From NCBI RefSeq assembly GCF_042654525.1, contig NZ_JBHSGP010000014.1, forward strand, positions 372,001 through 436,000: DNA of 64,000 nucleotides. The letters run 5' to 3'. The notes under the pieces were generated by a model. That model did not search any database. It saw nothing but the letters and a program-made list of their open reading frames with translations, and was not told the origin of the DNA. Shown here piece by piece: positions 54,851 to 62,899 of this stretch. Each line of letters starts with the position of its first letter. Positions within the stretch are counted from its first letter, which is position 1. Both the position numbers and the translations under genes were made by a program. This DNA is from Geojedonia litorea. Its GTDB lineage: Bacteria; Bacteroidota; Bacteroidia; Flavobacteriales; Flavobacteriaceae.

Positions 54851-55552
54851 ATGAAGTTAGAAATTCTTACTAAAACGGAAAACGACATTATCCAAAAGGA
54901 AATCATCTCAAAAATTAGAGATTTAATTAATCATAAAAATTTAGAGCCTGGTGATAAATTACCTTCTGAACGACAGCTTTCTGAAAAGTTTGAGGTCTCT
55001 AGAAGCAGTGTCCGTGAAGCAATTCAAAAGTTAGAATTTTATGGATTGTTAGAGTCAATCCCCCAAAGTGGAACTTTTGTGGCAAATATTGGTGTTATTG
55101 CGCTTAATGGAATGATTGAAGATATTTTACGCCTTGATAAACCCGATTTCAAATCTTTAGTCGAAACTAGAATTATGCTTGAACTTAAAACAGCGAGACT
55201 AGCTGCATTAAGAAGAACACCTGAAGATTTAATTCAAATGCGCGAAGCTCTAGATGCTTATACTAAAAAAGTGTTAAATGGTCAAAATGCAGTGCAAGAA
55301 GATTTATTATTTCATCTAGCCATAGCAAAAGCGGCAGGGAATAGTACCATGAATACATTCATGCTAATTATCACACCTGGAATAATCACCAATTTTGAAA
55401 AATACCATGTTTGTGATAAAAATCAACCAGTTATTGGCATAAAAGAACATGAAGCTATTTTGGAAGCCATAAGAAGTCGAGATCCAGAAGCTGCTAAACA
55501 AAAAATGAAAGATCATTTTAAAATATTATACCAGTATTGCTATAATATTTAA
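54851..55552 (+). CDS. FadR-type GntR transcriptional regulator of the alginate locus
   Basis: The 233-residue protein has an N-terminal winged helix (about 15-80, with PGDKLPSERQLSEKFEVSRSSVREAIQKLE) and a C-terminal FCD ligand-binding domain (about 100-225) with metal/ligand His residues in FHLAIAKAAGN and the KMKDHF end. A GntR repressor called AusR controls the alginate operon of Zobellia galactanivorans, and this is the likely counterpart. The four TGGTWAACCA sites nearby are its best candidate targets; KDG or DEH would be a sensible inducer. Confidence 0.88.
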   Translation: MKLEILTKTENDIIQKEIISKIRDLINHKNLEPGDKLPSERQLSEKFEVSRSSVREAIQKLEFYGLLESIPQSGTFVANIGVIALNGMIEDILRLDKPDFKSLVETRIMLELKTARLAALRRTPEDLIQMREALDAYTKKVLNGQNAVQEDLLFHLAIAKAAGNSTMNTFMLIITPGIITNFEKYHVCDKNQPVIGIKEHEAILEAIRSRDPEAAKQKMKDHFKILYQYCYNI

Positions 55553-55572
55553 AAATTCTGTAAGAAAATAAA

Positions 55573-55628
55573 GTGCACGATTGTTTTCTTAAAAATATTA
55601 AAATGGAGGGAAGTAAATTTTACTTTTG
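55573..55628 (+). promoter_or_regulatory. Promoter region of the uronate catabolic operon with shared element
   Basis: GTGCACG (55573-55579) and TGGAGGGAAGTAAA (55604-55617) match elements upstream of susC. A perfect -7 box TACTTTTG follows at 55621-55628, so the 14-mer sits in the promoter spacer. No TGGTTAACCA site is visible in 55553-55748. Confidence 0.55.
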
Positions 55629-55748
55629 AGAATTTTCTCATTGATATTTTTTACTACCAAAAAAATAGATTAACCTAATAATTGTATATAGAGTCCTCAA
55701 AATGAGTACTTATAGGTGGATTGCTATTTTATAATATAAACGAAACTT

Positions 55749-57017
55749 ATGAAACTAAAAGGATTAAGATGGTGGATAATTGGATTAATTGGTCTTGCAA
55801 CCATAATCAATTATATTGATCGATCTGCTTTGGCTATTATGTGGCCAGGCATGTCTGACGAACTTGGAATGGATGATCTAGATTATGCCATTATTTTAAA
55901 TGTATTTATGGTGGCCTACGCATTGGGGCAATCCATTTCAGGAAAAATGTACGACAAGATTGGAACTAAAATGGGTTACGTAGTGTCCATTTTTGTTTGG
56001 TCTTTAGCGTCAATGCTTCATGCCTTTTCGCGAGGGCTTCTTTCCTTAAGTTTCTTTAGGGTGTTACTAGGTGTTTCTGAAGCAGGAAACTGGCCAGGTG
56101 CAGTTAAAAGCAATGCGGAATGGTTTCCAGTAAAAGAAAGGGCAATTGGACAAGGTATTTTTAATGCCGGAGCATCCATGGGATCGGTTGTAGCACCTCC
56201 CTTAATTGCATTTCTTTATATAGGTTTTGGATGGAAAACTACCTTCTTAATAATTGGTGGTGTTGGAATGCTTTGGATTATTCCTTGGTTAATTTTCAAT
56301 AGAAAAAAACCCAATGAGCACCCTTGGCTCACCGAAAAAGAACGTAAACATATCATATCTGGACGATATGCAAGTAGACAAGAAGATCATGACGGTGTTG
56401 AGTTAAGTATAAAGCAAATACTATCACATAAAGAATCTTGGGCGGTATTAATGTCTCGTTTTTTCCTCGAGCCTATTTGGTGGTTATTTGTAGGGTGGAT
56501 GCCTATTTACTTAAGTAACACGTATGGGTTTGATGTTAAAGAAATAGGAATGTTCGCTTGGGTACCCTTTGTAGGTGCAGCAATAGGAAGTCTTAGTGGA
56601 GGTCTATTTACTGGAAAATGGATAAATAAAGGGCTTTCAGTTGATGTGTCTCGTAAACGAACTATTTGGATTGGTGGACTGATGATGTTTTTAGGTTTAA
56701 TAGCAACCATACTTTTTGCAGACACACCAACAAAATTTGTGATAATTGTGGCCTTTGTATTATTTGGATTCCAATTTGCGATATCAAATATACAAACCAT
56801 GCCAAGTGATTTATTCAGTGGAAAATCTGTTGGCACTTTAGCAGGTCTTGGAGGAACAGTAGGTATATTTTCGGTAATTATTATGAATTTTTTAATTCCA
56901 GTAATTACAAAAACATCATATACACCAGCATTTGTGTTAATTGCAGTAATGGTACCATTAGGGGTGTTTTCTGTTTATAAATTTTGCAAAGAGATTGGAC
57001 CAGTAGAAAATAATTAA
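55749..57017 (+). CDS. MFS uronate transporter (ExuT/KdgT-like)
   Basis: The 422-residue protein has twelve predicted spans. It starts GLRWWIIGLIGLATIINYIDRSALAIMWP and carries the MFS loop motif GKMYDKIGTKMGY (about 73-85) and the GNWPGAVKSNAEWFP segment seen in hexuronate permeases. It would import unsaturated uronate, DEH or KDG across the inner membrane. It is first in the operon of cytoplasmic enzymes that follows. Confidence 0.88.
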   Translation: MKLKGLRWWIIGLIGLATIINYIDRSALAIMWPGMSDELGMDDLDYAIILNVFMVAYALGQSISGKMYDKIGTKMGYVVSIFVWSLASMLHAFSRGLLSLSFFRVLLGVSEAGNWPGAVKSNAEWFPVKERAIGQGIFNAGASMGSVVAPPLIAFLYIGFGWKTTFLIIGGVGMLWIIPWLIFNRKKPNEHPWLTEKERKHIISGRYASRQEDHDGVELSIKQILSHKESWAVLMSRFFLEPIWWLFVGWMPIYLSNTYGFDVKEIGMFAWVPFVGAAIGSLSGGLFTGKWINKGLSVDVSRKRTIWIGGLMMFLGLIATILFADTPTKFVIIVAFVLFGFQFAISNIQTMPSDLFSGKSVGTLAGLGGTVGIFSVIIMNFLIPVITKTSYTPAFVLIAVMVPLGVFSVYKFCKEIGPVENN

Positions 57018-57033
57018 TAAAAAAACATAAAGA

Positions 57034-57798
57034 ATGAGTAATTTAAATGATAAAATAGCTGTAGTTACAGGCGCTACAGGCGGTATAGGATTTCAAGTAG
57101 CCAAAAGATTAGGAAAAGATGGATATACTGTAATATTAAATGGTATTGAAGATGAAGAAGGTGCTAAAAGAATTGCAGAACTAAAAGCAGAAGGCATCAC
57201 AGCAGAATATTACAGTTTTGATGTCACTAATGAATCTGCAGTAACCTCAAACATTAATAAAATAGGAGAAAAATACGGCAAAATAGATGTCCTTGTAAAC
57301 AATGCAGGTGGTCTAGGAGGCAGGTCTAGGTTTGAAGATATGACCACCGAATTTTATAGATTCGTGATGGCATTAAATCTCGATTCAACATTTTTCGCAT
57401 CTAGAGCCGCTATTCCGTATCTAAAGAAAAGTGATAATGCATCAATTATAAACTATACATCCATTGCAGGCTGGAATGCTGGAGGACCTGGAGCTGGTGT
57501 CTATGGGACATCTAAAGCAGGAGTACATGCATTAACTAGAGCTTTAGCCAAGGATCTAGCCGAATACGGAATACGAGTAAATGCAGTTTCTCCTGGTACT
57601 ATTGACACACCTTTCCATAAGGAAATCAAATCTTCTAAACCAGAAGTGTTCGCGTCTTGGAAAAACAATATATTATTAGGGCGATTAGGGCAGCCAGAAG
57701 AAGTTGCTTCAGTTGTTTCATTTTTGGCGAGTGAAAATGCATCGTTTATGACTGCAGAAACCATTCAAATAACAGGAGGTCAAGGTTTAGGAATTTAA
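57034..57798 (+). CDS. SDR-family oxidoreductase, first of a tandem pair
   Basis: The 254-residue Rossmann protein has TGATGGIG (14-21), NNAGG (about 90) and the catalytic Tyr-Lys in YGTSKAG (about 157-163). It is 30-40% like its neighbour by eye. One of the pair should reduce DEH to KDG, a step done by SDR enzymes in alginate-using flavobacteria. Which one, and what the other does, cannot be settled here. It starts 17 bp after the MFS gene. Confidence 0.87.
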   Translation: MSNLNDKIAVVTGATGGIGFQVAKRLGKDGYTVILNGIEDEEGAKRIAELKAEGITAEYYSFDVTNESAVTSNINKIGEKYGKIDVLVNNAGGLGGRSRFEDMTTEFYRFVMALNLDSTFFASRAAIPYLKKSDNASIINYTSIAGWNAGGPGAGVYGTSKAGVHALTRALAKDLAEYGIRVNAVSPGTIDTPFHKEIKSSKPEVFASWKNNILLGRLGQPEEVASVVSFLASENASFMTAETIQITGGQGLGI

Positions 57799-57806
57799 AA
57801 TAAAAT

Positions 57807-58562
57807 ATGAGTAATTTAAAAGGGAAAGTAGCAGTAGTAACAGGAGGTTCCAGAGATATTGGCAGAGCAATAGCTATTAAACTTGCAAAACAAGGCGCCA
57901 AAATTGTTGTAAACTATTATAATTCTGAAGCTGGAGCTAACCAAACTGTTCAAGAAATAAAATCATTAGGAGGGGAAGCTATAGCACTAAAAGCTGATGT
58001 CTCCAAACTAAATGAAATTCAAAATTTAAAAGCTAAAACAGTTGAAGCCTTTGGAGATAAGGTTGATATTTTAGTCAACAATGCCGGCGGACTATTTGCC
58101 CGTAAAACATTGCAAGAACTCGACGAGACATTTTATAATTTAGTTATAGATGTAAACTTTAAATCTACTGTTTTTGTAATGCAAGCATTCGAACCTTTAA
58201 TGGGACAAGGAGGCTCTATAATTAACTTGTCGTCACAAGCGGCAAGAGATGGTGGTGGTGGAGGTTCTTCTTTATACAGTTCTTCAAAAGGTGCTATAAG
58301 TACATTTACTAGAGCAATGTCGAAAGAACTTGGGCCAAAAGGAATTCGTGTTAATGCTATTTGTCCAGGAATGATTGCTACAAAATTTCATGATGATTTC
58401 ACCAAAAATGATATTAGGAAAAAAGTGGCTGAAAATACGCCATTAAGACGTGAAGGCACAGCTGAAGAAGTAGCCAATTTAGTTGCGTATTTAGCTTCTG
58501 AAGACGCTACGTTTATAACTGGTAATAACATTGATATTAATGGAGGTTTAGCATTTAGCTAA
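57807..58562 (+). CDS. SDR-family oxidoreductase, second of a tandem pair (DEH reductase candidate)
   Basis: The 251-residue protein has TGGSRDIG (12-19), NNAGGLFARK and catalytic YSSSKGA (about 154-160). The Arg after the glycine motif (GGSRDIG) often marks NADPH use. It lies nine bases after the first SDR gene and before the decayed hydrolase and kdgK. Reduction of DEH to 2-keto-3-deoxygluconate is the likely role for at least one of the pair. Confidence 0.87.
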   Translation: MSNLKGKVAVVTGGSRDIGRAIAIKLAKQGAKIVVNYYNSEAGANQTVQEIKSLGGEAIALKADVSKLNEIQNLKAKTVEAFGDKVDILVNNAGGLFARKTLQELDETFYNLVIDVNFKSTVFVMQAFEPLMGQGGSIINLSSQAARDGGGGGSSLYSSSKGAISTFTRAMSKELGPKGIRVNAICPGMIATKFHDDFTKNDIRKKVAENTPLRREGTAEEVANLVAYLASEDATFITGNNIDINGGLAFS

Positions 58563-58596
58563 AGATATAAGCTCTAATTTATTTGATTAGAATGCC

Positions 58597-58914
58597 CAAG
58601 TATTGAAATTGACACCAAAAATATTGTCCTAACGGAGACATCTACTAAACGATGGTTAGGGAAAATTTGGAAATTAAAAATTTGTGAAATCAGTTTCTCC
58701 TATATACCCTATCTATAAAAATAGTCCTCCAGTGTTTACAGTCCACAGAAGTGTATATCCAATAGTTCCCTATTCGCAAGCTGAAAAACTCACCAAAAAA
58801 CTAGTAGTTTTAGGTATAAAAGCTAAATTTGTTACAATTCCAATTGGTAAACACGTAAAATTTACCAAAGATGAAAAGAAAATGTGGGACTTTTTAAAAG
58901 AACTAGGTCTCTAA
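58597..58914 (+). pseudogene. Remnant of an alpha/beta-hydrolase (BD-FAE/acetylesterase-like)
   Basis: The 3' part (58684-58914) reads KSVSPIYPIYKNSPPVFTVH then YPIVPYSQAEKLTKKL and a final GKHVKF, which is the C-terminus of an esterase. The catalytic Asp of the usual HGD-x-D-x-IVPY is gone (HRSVYPIVPY), while the terminal His remains. Upstream coding traces (TETSTKRWLGKIWK near 58633-58674) are in another frame and no start exists. It is a frameshifted, truncated gene lost inside the operon. Confidence 0.7.
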
Positions 58915-58926
58915 ACACAATTAGAA

Positions 58927-59949
58927 ATGAGTAAAGTAGTTACTTTTGGTGAGATTATGCTACGCCTTTCAACTGAACGGCATTTGCGATTTTCACAAGC
59001 CAAATTTTTTGCAGCATCCTATGGCGGTGGCGAATTCAATGTCGCGGTCTCATTAGCCAATTATGGGGTACCGTCCGAATTCATAACCCGGTTACCCAAT
59101 AATGAGATTGGTGCTTGCGCTTTAAAAGAGATGCGTAAATTCAACGTTGAATCTAAAAATATAATTTACGGCGGAAACCGATTAGGTATTTATTTTCTTG
59201 AAACTGGCGCAGGAACTCGAGGGAGTAATGTTGTATATGACAGAAGTAATAGTTCAATGGCAACCATAAAGAAAGGAGAAATTGACTGGCAGTCTGTATT
59301 AAAGGATGCTACTTGGTTTCATTGGAGCGGGATCACACCAGCTATTTCAGAATCTGCTGCCGAGGAATGTCTACAAGCTTTAAAAGTAGCCCATGAATTA
59401 GGAATAACAATTTCTTCTGATTTAAATTATAGGTCAAAATTATGGCAATATGGCAAATCACCTAGTGAGGTAATGCCTGAACTCTTAAAATATAGCAATA
59501 TCATATTAGGTGATATTGATACCGCATTTTTTATGCTCGGACATGATAAAGTAAACCCTAATTATCAAGATCAAAACTCACTTCCGGCATTGTATACTAA
59601 ATTGTTTAATGAATGCCCTAACCTAAAAACTATAGCAACAACCCTTCGCTATTCTGTTAGTGCCTCACACCAAAGAATTGGTGGTGTGCTATATGATGGT
59701 CAAAATTTATATACCGCCGATGTCAAGGATGTAACCCCAGTAGTAGATCGTGTTGGTAGTGGTGATGCCTTTATGGGTGGATTAATTTATGGATTATTAA
59801 ACCTCCCCAATGATAAGCAAAGGGCTTTGAATTTTGCAGTTGCCGCTTGCTGTTTAAAGCACACTATTTCTGGAGACTATAATTTAGTTTCTGTAAAAGA
59901 AGTAGAAAATATGATTGATGGTGATGCAACAGGAAAAGTATCAAGATAA
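58927..59949 (+). CDS. kdgK: 2-keto-3-deoxygluconate kinase (PfkB family)
   Basis: The 340-residue sugar kinase has VVTFGEIMLRLS at the start, GGGEFNVAVSLANYG (about 33-47) and the catalytic DRVGSGDAFMGG (about 276-287). It phosphorylates KDG to KDPG. The aldolase gene follows after ten bases, completing the path. Confidence 0.93.
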   Translation: MSKVVTFGEIMLRLSTERHLRFSQAKFFAASYGGGEFNVAVSLANYGVPSEFITRLPNNEIGACALKEMRKFNVESKNIIYGGNRLGIYFLETGAGTRGSNVVYDRSNSSMATIKKGEIDWQSVLKDATWFHWSGITPAISESAAEECLQALKVAHELGITISSDLNYRSKLWQYGKSPSEVMPELLKYSNIILGDIDTAFFMLGHDKVNPNYQDQNSLPALYTKLFNECPNLKTIATTLRYSVSASHQRIGGVLYDGQNLYTADVKDVTPVVDRVGSGDAFMGGLIYGLLNLPNDKQRALNFAVAACCLKHTISGDYNLVSVKEVENMIDGDATGKVSR

Positions 59950-59959
59950 ATAATATAAA

Positions 59960-60628
59960 ATGGCACAATACACAAGAATTGAAGTAGCACAAGTGATGAA
60001 AGACACGGGGTTAGTCCCTTTATTTTATCATCATGATTTAGAGTTATGTAAAAAAGTTTTAAAAGCATGTTATGATGGAGGCGCTCGATTATTAGAATTT
60101 ACAGCGAGAGGTGATTTTGCCCATGATATTTTTAAGGAACTTAATTCTTACGCCATTAAAGAGCTCCCTGGAATGATTTTAGGTGTAGGTTCAATAACTG
60201 ACGCAGGAGCTGCTTCATTATATATGCAATTAGGAGCCAATTTTATTGTGACACCTGTATTGCGAGAAGATATTGCTATCGTTTGTAATCGACGCAAAGT
60301 TTTATGGTCACCAGGATGCGGAACACTCTCAGAAATTGCAAAAGCCGAAGAACTAGGTTGCGAAATTGTTAAATTATTCCCTGGAGATAGTTATGGCCCT
60401 AAATTTATTAAAGCAATAAAAGGACCTTGCCCTTGGACCAGTATTATGCCTACTGGTGGTGTCTCTCCTACTCAAGAGAATTTGAAAGCTTGGTTTGATG
60501 CCGGCGTAACTTGTGTAGGGATGGGATCGCAATTAATCACTAAAGAGATCTTGGCTACAAGTAATTATCAATTATTAGAAACCAACGTGAAAGAGGTTTT
60601 AGAAATAATTAGAGGAATAAACAAATAG
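59960..60628 (+). CDS. eda: KDPG aldolase
   Basis: The 222-residue class I aldolase has Glu46 in LLEFTARGD and the Schiff-base Lys138 in VKLFPGDSYG. It splits KDPG to pyruvate and glyceraldehyde 3-phosphate. It is the last gene of the uronate operon and faces the DeoR gene. A possible pseudoknot lies just after its stop. Confidence 0.93.
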   Translation: MAQYTRIEVAQVMKDTGLVPLFYHHDLELCKKVLKACYDGGARLLEFTARGDFAHDIFKELNSYAIKELPGMILGVGSITDAGAASLYMQLGANFIVTPVLREDIAIVCNRRKVLWSPGCGTLSEIAKAEELGCEIVKLFPGDSYGPKFIKAIKGPCPWTSIMPTGGVSPTQENLKAWFDAGVTCVGMGSQLITKEILATSNYQLLETNVKEVLEIIRGINK

Positions 60629-60645
60629 TTAACTGCATAAATGTA

Positions 60646-60694
60646 AGACTAAATTATTTCAATCGCTTATACCTAGTCTATTGCTGCGAGCGAT
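60646..60694 (+). other. Two interleaved inverted repeats after eda
   Basis: AGACTA/TAGTCT (60646-60651, 60674-60679) and ATCGCT/AGCGAT (60662-60667, 60689-60694) cross each other in the order of an H-type pseudoknot. A T-rich stretch follows. It may be a 3'-end structure; two six-base stems could also arise by chance. Confidence 0.35.
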
Positions 60695-60750
60695 ACTATC
60701 TTGTGAGTTGTTGTGATTTTAATTTATCTTTGTTTTATTAGTTTTTATTA

Positions 60751-61500
60751 TCATAATAAATTTAATCCTGCTTTCTGATAATCTTCAAGTGCAGGATCTG
60801 TTGAGTCAAGATTTGTAACTACCATATCGATTTCGTTAATATTACAAACATCGTAACGATGTCTTAAGTTTAGTTTATTAGATGTTGCTAAATAAACTAT
60901 ATGATCTGATGAATTAATCATTGCTTTTTTAATAAGTGAGACTTCGTAGCCCTCATCAGTTATTCCTTGTTCAATACTTATGCCACTAACACCCATAAAA
61001 CAAATATCTGCTCTTATATTTGATAAATATTGAATCACATCAATACCGATAGTCACCATAGAATTTCTATGTATTTTACCTCCAATAAAAATAGTCTCTA
61101 TCAAAGGATGTTCAATTAATTGCATAGCAATAGGCAAACTATAGGTATAGATAGTTGCTTTAAGTTCTTTTGGAAATAGTTTGGCCAGCATTAAATTTGT
61201 GGTTCCCCCACTCATTATTATAACCATGCCATCTCGAATTAATGAAATTGCTTTTTGTGCTATTCGAATTTTATTCTCTCTATTATAGATAACATCTTCA
61301 TTATAATGATATAATTTTTGTATCGTTGAAATTGCCCCACCATGAACTTTGGTAAGCAATCCTTTACCATGCAATTCATGAATATCTCTTCTAATAGTAT
61401 CTTCAGAAACATTTAGCTTTTCGGACAAAAAACTAGAACTAACCTTCCTGTTAATACTCACCTCATCTATTATTATTTTCTGACGTTCCTTTTTCTTCAT
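60751..61500 (-). CDS. DeoR/GlpR-family transcriptional repressor
   Basis: The 249-residue protein has the DeoR helix-turn-helix (about 18-52, VSSSFLSEKLNVSEDTIRRDI, then KVHGGA) and a sugar-phosphate sensor domain with MSGGTTNLMLAKLFP. The start MKKKERQKII at 61500 is preferred over an upstream ATG. It is divergent from the NagX-like gene and the gap carries a 12-bp inverted repeat, so it probably represses both sides. An amino-sugar phosphate would be a sensible inducer. Confidence 0.88.
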   Translation of the reverse strand: MKKKERQKIIIDEVSINRKVSSSFLSEKLNVSEDTIRRDIHELHGKGLLTKVHGGAISTIQKLYHYNEDVIYNRENKIRIAQKAISLIRDGMVIIMSGGTTNLMLAKLFPKELKATIYTYSLPIAMQLIEHPLIETIFIGGKIHRNSMVTIGIDVIQYLSNIRADICFMGVSGISIEQGITDEGYEVSLIKKAMINSSDHIVYLATSNKLNLRHRYDVCNINEIDMVVTNLDSTDPALEDYQKAGLNLL

Positions 61501-61534
61501 AAATATGGTTATTAAAAAATAGCCGTTTTTCGAC

Positions 61535-61593
61535 AATACTGCAAAATAAATTAAAAGTATGCAATTTTTTGCAGTATTTAAGGATTATATTTG
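61535..61593. promoter_or_regulatory. DeoR operator region and promoter of the NagX-like gene
   Basis: AATACTGCAAAA (61535-61546) and TTTTGCAGTATT (61567-61578) form a perfect 12-bp inverted repeat. TGCA-N6-TGCA (61560-61573) lies inside it and the -7 box TATATTTG (61586-61593) follows. The TGCA-N6-TGCA form recurs at 62821. Confidence 0.75.
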
Positions 61594-61657
61594 CATAATA
61601 CAAAAATCATGCATTTAAAATACACTTTTACAATTAGTTCGATAAAAATATGAAATT

Positions 61658-62761
61658 ATGAGCACATCAAATAGACTAATTTCTTTAGATGTTTTAAGAG
61701 GGTTAACTATTTTATTAATGATATTGGTTAATACGCCTGGGAGCTGGGCTTATGTTTATCCACCTTTAAGGCACGCCGATTGGCATGGTTGCACCCCTAC
61801 AGATTTAGTATTTCCTTTTTTTCTATTCATTGTAGGAGTTTCTGCGTGGTTTTCTTTTGAAAAGTATAACACCAAGCTATCTCAACCAACATTCTTCAAA
61901 ATACTTAAAAGGGCACTGATTATATTTCTTTTAGGATTTTTACTCAATTTATATCCTTTTTTTGACTTTGATAAGGTTAGGGTAATGGGTGTTTTACAAC
62001 GTATAGCTCTAGCCTATGCGTTTGGTGCTGTAATATGTTTAAGCCTTAATAGAAAGCAATTATTAATTGCATTGGGAATTATTGTTTTAGGGTATTGGGC
62101 CTTATTGTATTTTGGATCAGCCCTTTATCCTTATACTTTAGAACAAAATATAGTTAGAAAGTTGGATTTGCTAGTTTTTGGAGACAAACATATTTATAAT
62201 GGTTTTGGTATTCCGTTTGATCCAGAAGGCCTGCTATCAACCATTCCTTCAGTGGCAACGGTAATTTTAGGATATCTTGTTGGCCAATCTATTAGCCAAC
62301 ACGCAGAGGTTTTAACAAAAGCAAAAAAACTTTTAGTATTTGGCGTATGCCTATCCTGTTTAGGGTATTTATGGGGATTTATACTCCCAATTAACAAAGC
62401 ATTATGGACAAGTTCATATGTTTTGTTCACTGCAGGTTTAGGTACAATATTTTTAGCCCTATTAATCTTCATCATTGATATTAAAGGTCTTTTGACTTGG
62501 GCAAAACCCTTTATTCATTTTGGAATGAATCCCTTATTCATTTTTGTTTTTTCCGGTCTTTATGTAAAAACAATGAGTTATTTAATTCATATCCCTGTTC
62601 AAAATGAAGAATTATCTGGGTACAAATATTTATATAGCCAAATATTTGTACCAATTGCTGGTAATATGAATGGGTCTTTACTATTTGCCATAACCCATAT
62701 TTTAATGTTTTGGCTTATCTGTTTTTTGCTTTTTAAAAACAAAGTCTTTATAAAAATATAA
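61658..62761 (+). CDS. NagX/HGSNAT-like acyltransferase membrane protein (DUF5009)
   Basis: The 367-residue protein has about ten hydrophobic segments and the family start RLISLDVLRGLTILLMILVNTPGSW, then the catalytic-type His in RHADWHGCTPTDLVFPFFLF. Relatives include heparan alpha-glucosaminide acetyltransferase and NagX of GlcNAc loci. It may transport or acetylate an amino sugar. It is under a DeoR-type repressor and upstream of a SusC receptor, so a chitin or GlcNAc-containing glycan is the likely target. Confidence 0.83.
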   Translation: MSTSNRLISLDVLRGLTILLMILVNTPGSWAYVYPPLRHADWHGCTPTDLVFPFFLFIVGVSAWFSFEKYNTKLSQPTFFKILKRALIIFLLGFLLNLYPFFDFDKVRVMGVLQRIALAYAFGAVICLSLNRKQLLIALGIIVLGYWALLYFGSALYPYTLEQNIVRKLDLLVFGDKHIYNGFGIPFDPEGLLSTIPSVATVILGYLVGQSISQHAEVLTKAKKLLVFGVCLSCLGYLWGFILPINKALWTSSYVLFTAGLGTIFLALLIFIIDIKGLLTWAKPFIHFGMNPLFIFVFSGLYVKTMSYLIHIPVQNEELSGYKYLYSQIFVPIAGNMNGSLLFAITHILMFWLICFLLFKNKVFIKI

Positions 62762-62820
62762 GTAAAATCCTGCAAGTTTCGAGAATATGTGTTAAAGTTT
62801 CGAACTAATTGAACTAAACA

Positions 62821-62834
62821 TGCATTTTTTTGCA
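62821..62834. promoter_or_regulatory. Second TGCA-N6-TGCA site, before the susC-like gene
   Basis: TGCA (62821) and TGCA (62831) are separated by six T residues, the same spacing as in the DeoR/NagX gap at 61560-61573. The site is 66 bp before the next ATG. Confidence 0.55.
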
Positions 62835-62899
62835 TAATTTTTACGTGTTTTGTTTTTTTATTTCTATTTTTACGTTGATTAACTTAAATTTTAACCCAT

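Noticed and set aside
58684..58914. The 76-codon frame as an intact small gene
   Set aside because: It matches only the end of an esterase, lacks a credible start and has lost a catalytic residue, so it is treated as a pseudogene.
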